In this document: positions 59,201 to 64,000 of the stretch, in pieces
Layout: each line of letters starts with the position of its first letter
Position numbering within the stretch: position 1 is the stretch's first letter
Source of the DNA: Phymorhynchus buccinoides
Lineage: Eukaryota; Mollusca; Gastropoda; Neogastropoda; Raphitomidae
Assembly: GCA_017654935.2 (NCBI GenBank)
Contig: CM065699.1
Coordinates: 10,279,622 to 10,343,621 of the forward strand
Reading direction: 5' to 3'
Length of the DNA: 64,000 bases
Program-made: the position numbers and the translations under genes
The notes under the pieces: model-generated
The model's database searches: none
Seen by the model: only the letters and a program-made list of their open reading frames with translations
What the model was told of the DNA's origin: nothing

Positions 59201-61909
59201 CGTCCACTGCTTCTAAACAGACTTTCGATTTGCCAAACATTTTGGTGTGAGCATACATAGGTGTGTGGTGAACAGCATTGTGTGAACAGTGATTCGAACC
59301 AAAAGCTAGTTGTGGTGTAATTAGTGTTAATTAATAAACCACGCTTTGTGTACATTATAGCAGTCAGGGTTGGAATAGAACAGCAGTGCGCGCTATTTTA
59401 AAGGCCTAGGTTTTTCCCTCAGTACCACAGATTTATGTGGCATTTTCCTCGGCGTGTTCTGTCTAAAGTAGCCAGTGTTGATAAGTGTGCTTTTACATAT
59501 AAGTTCTAGAGTCATCTTGTGTTTAAAGTGTGTAGTTAGGTGCTCAGTCGAACGGTAGCTGAGCAATTTAAATTGAAAGACAACTAGTGTCAGTGTGTAG
59601 TTTCTCCACAGCACAAAGCAAAGAGGAACACTCTTTACTAGGCTATACTCTTCAAGCCACCAAGCCTTGCTGCACTGCTGCGCGCGTGTGTAGTAAGCAA
59701 GCTGCCAGCGACCAAATAGAACTTTGGCTGTAGCAGCCCACTTGTGAAATCCTGCCTGCGTGCTACCTTTGCTGCCGCGTGAAGTCTTGCTACGGTCAAG
59801 GAATGGGAGGGAGGGATGGATGGGGAAGGAAGGAGATGCAAAAGAGGAGGAGGTGAGTGGGTTTCACGATAGCGCATATGTGGGAACTAAACGATCCAAA
59901 TTGAACGGCCGTGAGCACCGTAAAATGTGTAAAAATATAATATTAGAAATTACATTGTGTATACAAAGCACCGTAAAATGTGTAAAAATATAATATTAGA
60001 AATTACATTGTGTATACAAAGCACCGTAAAATGTGTAAAAATATAATATTAGAAATTACATTGTGTATGCAAAGCACCGTAAAATGTGTAAAAATATAAT
60101 ATTAGAAATTACATTGTGTATACAAAGCACCTTAAAATGTGTAAAAATATAATATTAGAAATTACATTGTGTATACAAAGCACCGTAAAATGTGTAAAAA
60201 TATAATATTAGAAATTACATTGTGTATACAAAGCACCTTAAAATGTGTAAAAATATAATATTAGAAATTACATTGTGTATACAAAGCACCGTAAAATGTG
60301 TAAAAATATAATATTAGAAATTACATTGTGTATACAAAGCACCGTAAAATGTGTAAAAATATAATATTAGAAATTACATTGTGTATACAAAGCACCGTAA
60401 AATGTGTAAAAATATAATATTAGAAATTACATTGTGTATACAAAGCACCGTAAAATGTGTAAAAATATAATATTAGAAATTACATTGTGTATACAAAGCA
60501 CCTTAAAATGTGTAAAAATATAATATTAGAAATTACATTGTGTATACAAAGCACCGTAAAATGTGTAAAAATATAATATTAGAAATTACATTGTGTATAC
60601 AAAGCACCGTAAAATGTGTAAAAATATAATATTAGAAATTACATTGTGTATACAAAGCACCTTAAAATGTGTAAAAATATAATATTAGAAATTACATTGT
60701 GTATACAAAGCACCGTAAAATGTGTAAAAATATAATATTAGAAATTACATTGTGTATACAAAGCACCGTAAAATGTGTAAAAATATAATATTAGAAATTA
60801 CATTGTGTATACAAAGCACCTTAAAATGTGTAAAAATATAATATTAGAAATTACATTGTGTATACAAAGCACCGTAAAATGTGTAAAAATATAATATTAG
60901 AAATTACATTGTGTATACAAAGCACCTTAAAATGTGTAAAAATATAATATTAGAAATTACATTGTGTATACAAAGCACCGTAAAATGTGTAAAAATATAA
61001 TATTAGAAATTACATTGTGTATACAAAGCACCTTAAAATGTGTAAAAATATAATATTAGAAATTACATTGTGTATACAAAGCACCGTAAAATGTGTAAAA
61101 ATATAATATTAGAAATTACATTGTGTATACAAAGCACCGTAAAATGTGTAAAAATATAATATTAGAAATTACATTGTGTATACAAAGCACCTTAAAATGT
61201 GTAAAAATATAATATTAGAAATTACATTGTGTATACAAAGCACCGTAAAATGTGTAAAAATATAATATTAGAAATTACATTGTGTATACAAAGCACCGTA
61301 AAATGTGTAAAAATATAATATTAGAAATTACATTGTGTATACAAAGCACCGTAAAATGTGTAAAAATATAATATTAGAAATTACATTGTGTATACAAAGC
61401 ACCGTAAAATGTGTAAAAATATAATATTAGAAATTACATTGTGTATGTCTGCCAAAGGTGCCTTCGTTATTAACATTTGTTCAAACCATTAAAAAAAACC
61501 AAATCCATGAATTTGATAAAACTTAGTCTATTGAGGCAGGTACTGCCCCCCCAATTTAACTTTTTCAATAAAGTTTATTCTGAACGATGAAGAAATGTTT
61601 GAAGGTGCTGAGGCCATACTGCACAAATCCATTGAGGGTTGGTGATGGAGGCAGTGAGAGAAAACAAGAAGTGGCTCAAGGCGGTGATTTTGGTAAGGAT
61701 ACTTCTTCAGTTTATAGATTTTATTATATTTACTTCTATCTTTATAATTACAAGTGTCCTATATTTTCCAGGTAAAACAGATTTTTCTTCTTTTTTATAA
61801 TTTTTATGGCACTGACTTTTTTTGTTTCTTTTGTTGTAATGAACAACGAGTTAATTGTAGCTTTTCTTTAAAGTTATGTTTGCCAAGCATACATGTCAAA
61901 TTCTGTGTT

Positions 61910-61973
<64 letters not shown>

Positions 61974-62335
61974 GTGTGTAATTATTGTAAGCTACTTAAC
62001 TAGCCCACGCATTTGTGGTGTGTGTTTCTGTGTGTGTTGTGTGTTATTATTGTAAACTACTTATCTATCCCGCGCATTTGTGGTGTGTGTGTATGTGTGT
62101 GTGTGTGTGTGTACACGTGTGTGTGTGTTGTGTTGTGTGTTATTATTGTAAACTACTTATCTATCCCGCGCATTTGTGGTGTGTGTGTGTGTGTACATAT
62201 CTTTGCATCTGTCTGTGTGTGTGCCGCAGATTCTCATTCATCGGCTACAGCCTCCAGCTCAGAAACTGCTGCTGCGGTCAAAGGCTCGAGCGATTTGCGA
62301 TACGTTGTCATTGACGGGTCAAATGTTGCCATGAG
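52810..62335 (+). CDS. Gene B: N4BP1/KHNYN-like paralogue, 5' part (5 exons, runs off the window)
   Basis: Plus-strand exons 52810-53001, 56549-56779, 57199-58245, 61593-61692 and 62230-62335 join in frame (1676 nt, about 558 residues so far). Order: KH-like units (exons 1-2), Ser/Gly-rich linker, UBA-like GMGYS...EFLTAL block, a SIM-like acidic region, then the first NYN strand with [13 protein letters not shown]. The remaining NYN exons and C-terminal domain should lie beyond 64000. Exon sizes 231 and 106 nt and intron phases equal those of gene A, so the two arose by duplication and inversion. Exon 4 is the least certain: its acceptor could be 61592 or 61604, and the exon 3 donor (AAG|GTTGGT) is weak. 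Confidence 0.88.
53574..54072. mobile_element. Foldback element with telomere-like repeats and poly-G core
   Basis: Arms of about 170 bp ('GGTAAAGGTCAAGATGTGCC', 'ACATAAAGCTGTATTTTATT', 'GCTAATTATCTTTTTGGAAT' and complements) run into (CCCTAA)n on the left and (TTAGGG)n on the right. A core of poly-C (about 53744-53766) and a 77-nt G run lies between. Related ends occur at 47452-47520. Located in gene B intron 1. Confidence 0.85.
53834..53910 (+). repeat. 77-nt uninterrupted G homopolymer
   Basis: Longest homopolymer in the window; it could form stacked G-quadruplexes, or its length may be an assembly artefact. Confidence 0.95.
54516..55079 (+). CDS. Penelope-like element C-terminal fragment, GIY-YIG endonuclease
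   Basis: 187 aa open frame. Starts with the linker that follows the RT in Penelope elements ([34 protein letters not shown]). Next come a Cys cluster ([11 protein letters not shown]) and a GIY-YIG nuclease: [19 protein letters not shown], the catalytic Arg in LKTRFYLHR, and RETFWI at the end. The RT is absent, so the copy is 5' truncated and immobile. The frame is intact to its natural stop, which suggests it is young. It lies in gene B intron 1, sense orientation. Confidence 0.87.
   Translation: MTHNPANPPLRSWTQELHQTMVANSSRMRRAVPLPPLVAERNCYSLRSVLMPAPLPAAVDDHPGVYKCGKQKCVVCRVHLVESSTFRSSRTGEVFSLRIRVSCESSNVVYLLYYNMCPNTQYVGETQNSLKTRFYLHRSNINKNTGTHITTHFNSPHHSLANIRCMPIEKVHCNTKQKRLQRETFWI
55214..55465. 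repeat. (GT)n with GCGC and GTAT interruptions
   Basis: Preceded by (TA)n at 55208-55221. Low-complexity open frames only. Confidence 0.92.
56040..56520. repeat. Tandem and inverted repeat block around TTAACGTTAA motifs
   Basis: 'CTTTTCTGTGTCCAATGTCT' to 'CCAGTTAACGTTAACTTTGA..AATGTTCCGTGTT' occurs at 56057 and 56289. An inverted piece (GCACAATTTATATAATTG; GTTAACGTTAACTGGTTTTG) follows at 56418-56500. AT-rich, with (TA)n at 56242-56273. Non-coding. Confidence 0.75.
56549..56779 (+). CDS. Gene B exon 2: KH-like region
   Basis: 77 codons, acceptor CTAATTTTCAG, donor ATGGCG|GTAGGA. 97.8% identical in DNA to gene A exon 2. Four of the five differences change an amino acid (L/V, H/R, L/V and L/M, A to B). 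Confidence 0.93.
57199..58245 (+). CDS. Gene B exon 3: linker, UBA-like block and SIM-like region
   Basis: 1047 nt, 349 codons, acceptor TTGTGGCAG, donor ACCAAG|GTTGGT (weak). The conserved [20 protein letters not shown] and [17 protein letters not shown] block is shared with gene A almost base for base. A region absent from A follows: [11 protein letters not shown], then [13 protein letters not shown] and [11 protein letters not shown]. These are hydrophobic quartets next to acidic residues, typical of SUMO-interacting motifs. Confidence 0.88.
58363..58812 (-). mobile_element. piggyBac-type MITE, copy 8, split by a LINE tail
   Basis: TTAA at 58359-58362 and 58813-58816. The MITE body reads to about 58588 (GCTAAAATGCGACCT) and resumes only as GAAAGGG at the far end, with an L2/CR1-like tail between. 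Confidence 0.85.
58589..58804 (+). mobile_element. CR1/L2-like LINE 3' end inserted in the MITE
   Basis: CAAAACCCACCTGTTCCCCC then 'GTCATTGAGGCTCCACTCTC', 'CTTTAGGTCTGTTTCTG' and 'CGCCGTATAAATACTGTATG'; homologous to 63835-64000. It starts at the codons for the LKTHLF end of ORF2 and ends with TTGTTG. Confidence 0.8.
58817..59915. other. Gene B intron 3, single-copy-like part with one orphan satellite unit
   Basis: One 53 bp satellite unit stands at about 59003-59055. The ~860 bp after it (59056-59915) is of ordinary composition, with short frames only and no family recognised, and leads directly into the array. Confidence 0.6.
59916..61447 (+). repeat. 53 bp satellite array, about 29 copies
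   Basis: Unit: CACC(G/T)TAAAATGTGTAAAA followed by ATATAATATTAGAAATTACA and TTGTGTATACAAAG. Copies are nearly identical. The G and T variants at the fifth base are interspersed (about 21 G, 8 T), so the array grew by local multi-unit duplication. One unit has GTATGC for GTATAC. In gene B intron 3. Confidence 0.97.
61593..61692 (+). CDS. Gene B exon 4 (less certain)
   Basis: 100 nt, donor GATTTTG|GTAAGG in the same phase as gene A exon 3's donor (GCTTTTG|GTAAGG). Encodes [16 protein letters not shown] then [15 protein letters not shown]. The right half may correspond to the tail of gene A exon 3 (VCRRQEFGEQE...), which in A is continuous with exon 3. Confidence 0.6.
61916..62220. repeat. (GT)n with three copies of a ~90 bp unit
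   Basis: 'TTATTGTAAACTACTTATCT' and 'CCCGCGCATTTGTGGTGTGT' recur at about 61982, 62047 and 62148, separated by GT runs. The tract ends at the exon 5 acceptor. Confidence 0.88.
62230..62335 (+). CDS. Gene B exon 5: start of NYN domain
   Basis: 106 nt, acceptor GTGCCGCAG, donor ATGAG|GTATGT. Reads [18 protein letters not shown] then [13 protein letters not shown] with the first catalytic Asp. The next exon (expected to start completing Ser and SHGN-like residues) was not found before 64000. Confidence 0.92.
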
Positions 62336-63437
62336 GTATGTCCCCTTTCGCTTCATGAGGGCTGATTGTAAGATTGATTGATTGATTGATTGATTGATTG
62401 ACTAAGAGAAGCGATTTTCAATATCGCCAATGGGAAGGAGGATGAGAGGGAGAGCGAGAAAATTGAGGGATGCGGGAAATGGAGAGAAAGAGGGGCCAAG
62501 AGAGAGAGAGAGAGAGAGAGGAGAGAGTAAGAGAGACAGGGAGAAAGGAATGGGTGAGAGACAGGTGGGGGGTGGAAAAAAAGAGGAGGAGAAGAATGAT
62601 AGCAGAAAAAGGATTGTACTACCGTAGTTTTTCTATCACATGCAAGTACATGGAAAAAGCCTGGCTGTGCTGATCTTTGGAGTGGGGCTGCTTAGTGCAT
62701 GCAGGGTGTCTTAACGTTGGTTTATAATGCGTGATGGTGCATGGGAGAAACCTACATAAGTCGCTCAGAATGTTTTTAGCAACAGTCAAAAATAGTCAAC
62801 AACCCCCAAAATATCGGTTTTCTATTTAGGGTATATTTATGTTTATTTGTATGTGTTTTACCAGTGTATACAACACGAAACACAATTTTGAATGATTTCT
62901 TTGTTTATTTGATTGTTTTCTAAATCAAGTCAATAGAAATAAAGAGGCAAAGTTGTATATTCTATGCCCAATTTCTGCAGATGATCTATTTTGAATGCTA
63001 AGCTTCAAATAATTATAAAATAAAAAGTAGACAAGACTATTAATTAACAAGGAATCTTTGCTCCACCATGAAACATTAAAATCTTAATTTAAGCCCAAAT
63101 TCCATTATGTCTGTTTTTTCCCATGCACTGCCACATGTATGTAATTAACATAATGCTTATAAAAAATTTATAATGTGATACAATACATGTATGTATAATG
63201 TGTTGTGTCATGATCATCTTTTTACTGTACTTGTTATCGTTTGTTTGTCTTGTGACAGCAGCCAAATTTACTTTTATGCACTGTTTTAAAAGGACAATAA
63301 CTGATTTGATTGATTGATTGAATTTCGTTTGCTAGTGGGCTCTGTGCTCATGAAAAACGGGCTGTCCATGGGGGGCAGTTTCACAAGGATTCACCTGTAT
63401 GGTATCTGCGTATGTGATGGCCACTGAATGTACCTCC
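62336..63437. other. Gene B intron 5, no recognised gene
   Basis: (GATT)n at 62375-62400, purine-rich GA simple sequence at 62430-62600, then AT-rich DNA and another (GATT)n at 63303-63322. No exon-like segment continuing the NYN domain. Confidence 0.6.
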
Positions 63438-63442
63438 ATGCT

Positions 63443-63660
63443 CAGGGCTCCCAATCGTCCCGCAAAACAAGGGGTCCCAGGGACTCCTTCACTTACATTA
63501 TAGAGGGTCCTAGAGGCGGGATAGAGGGTCCCAGCGGCATAGCGAATGCTAAAAAGAATTTTTCTAGTGCATCCCTGGGACCCCCTGCACATTCTTTTAG
63601 AGGGTCCTGTAGAATGTTAGTGCTTCATAGACCCCAAAATGGAGGTCCCTGGAAGCCCTG
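63443..63660. mobile_element. Small TIR DNA element with 5 bp target duplication
   Basis: Ends CAGGGCTCCC and (reverse) CAGGGCTTCC; direct repeat ATGCT on both sides (63438-63442, 63661-63665). 218 bp, non-coding, with repeated AGGGTCC(C/T)AG motifs inside. CAGGG ends recall hAT elements, but those make 8 bp duplications, so the superfamily is open. Confidence 0.65.
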
Positions 63661-63729
63661 ATGCTTAGTGGAATGCCCTCTATGTACCTACACCCTTGTA
63701 ACACACCCCATGATTCCGGGGCTGCTCTT

Positions 63730-64000
63730 TTTTGTCGTTGTTAATAGGGTCTGCCAAGGACTGACATCTTGGAACAAACTTCCTCTTTCCCTCCGTCAGC
63801 GACTGACCCTCTCTGCTGTCAAATCTAACCTCAAAACCCACCTTTTTCCCCCTGTCATTGAGGCTCCACTCTCTTTCTCTTCTCTCTCGCCTTTAGGTCT
63901 GTTTCTGTTGTATACCATTTATGTTATACGTGTGTGCTCGCTTTGTATTGCATTTTTGTTCGAATGCGTTATGAATGCTAACATGTGTGTGCGCTTTGAT
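63730..64000 (+). pseudogene. CR1/L2-like LINE ORF2 C-terminus and 3' end
   Basis: From about 63770 the sequence translates as WNKLPLSLRQRLTLSAVKSN followed by LKTHLF, the conserved C-terminal tail of CR1/L2-group ORF2. It continues into the same 3' end found inside the MITE at 58589-58804. It is 5' truncated just upstream and cut by the window edge. Confidence 0.8.

Noticed and set aside
59916..61447. CRISPR array
   Set aside because: 53 bp units are directly adjacent with no unique spacers; it is a satellite in an intron of a eukaryotic gene.

Overview
The window is repeat-rich animal genomic DNA with introns, most likely from a mollusc and perhaps a marine gastropod. It has long GT-AG introns, very abundant (CA)n, (GA)n and poly-G/C tracts, interspersed MITEs, a Gmr1-like Ty3/Gypsy element, a Penelope-like fragment, and L2/CR1-like and I-like LINE fragments. 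The mollusc assignment is an inference from repeat style and gene content, not from a marker gene.

The main genes are two paralogues of the N4BP1/KHNYN family (tandem KH-like, UBA-like, NYN/PIN-like RNase and C-terminal ubiquitin/NEDD8-binding modules), arranged head to head. Gene A lies on the minus strand, 48410 down to 24379. It can be assembled completely as nine coding exons with compatible phases, giving 819 aa with all four catalytic Asp of the Regnase-type NYN fold. Gene B lies on the plus strand from 52810. Five exons are present (KH-like, UBA-like and the first NYN strand) and the gene runs off the right edge. Their start codons are 4.4 kb apart. Exon 2 and the middle of exon 3 are almost identical between A and B, while other exon parts and the introns differ. 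This patchwork suggests gene conversion between two putative antiviral or immune RNA endonucleases. An ISRE-like motif lies just upstream of the A start, and two GAS-like palindromes plus an ETS site lie just upstream of the B start.

Layout. 1-2.1 kb: microsatellites and nested DNA transposons. 2.1 kb: one orphan terminal exon (minus) of an unrecognised gene. 2.3-8.9 kb: repeats, including a 1 kb Tc1/mariner-like inverted-repeat element. 8.9-10.4 and 16.2-17.8 kb: a direct duplication, each copy with an identical tRNA-Cys(GCA). Between them sit a pogo-like element and a decayed Ty3/Gypsy element with one 1.8 kb LTR. 18-24 kb: MITEs and tandem repeats. 24.4-48.4 kb: gene A, whose introns hold a nearly pristine 6.3 kb LTR retrotransposon (29271-35575, TSD TAAGC), an RNase H-bearing LINE fragment, an inverted pair of piggyBac-type MITEs and a 78 bp minisatellite. 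48.4-52.8 kb: shared upstream region with two foldback MITEs. 52.8-64 kb: gene B, whose introns hold a foldback with telomere-like repeats and a 77-nt G run, a Penelope-like GIY-YIG fragment, a 29-copy 53 bp satellite and LINE tails.

There are no operons, CRISPR arrays or prokaryotic features. Coding exons were assembled by eye from homology, splice signals and phase, without transcript evidence.
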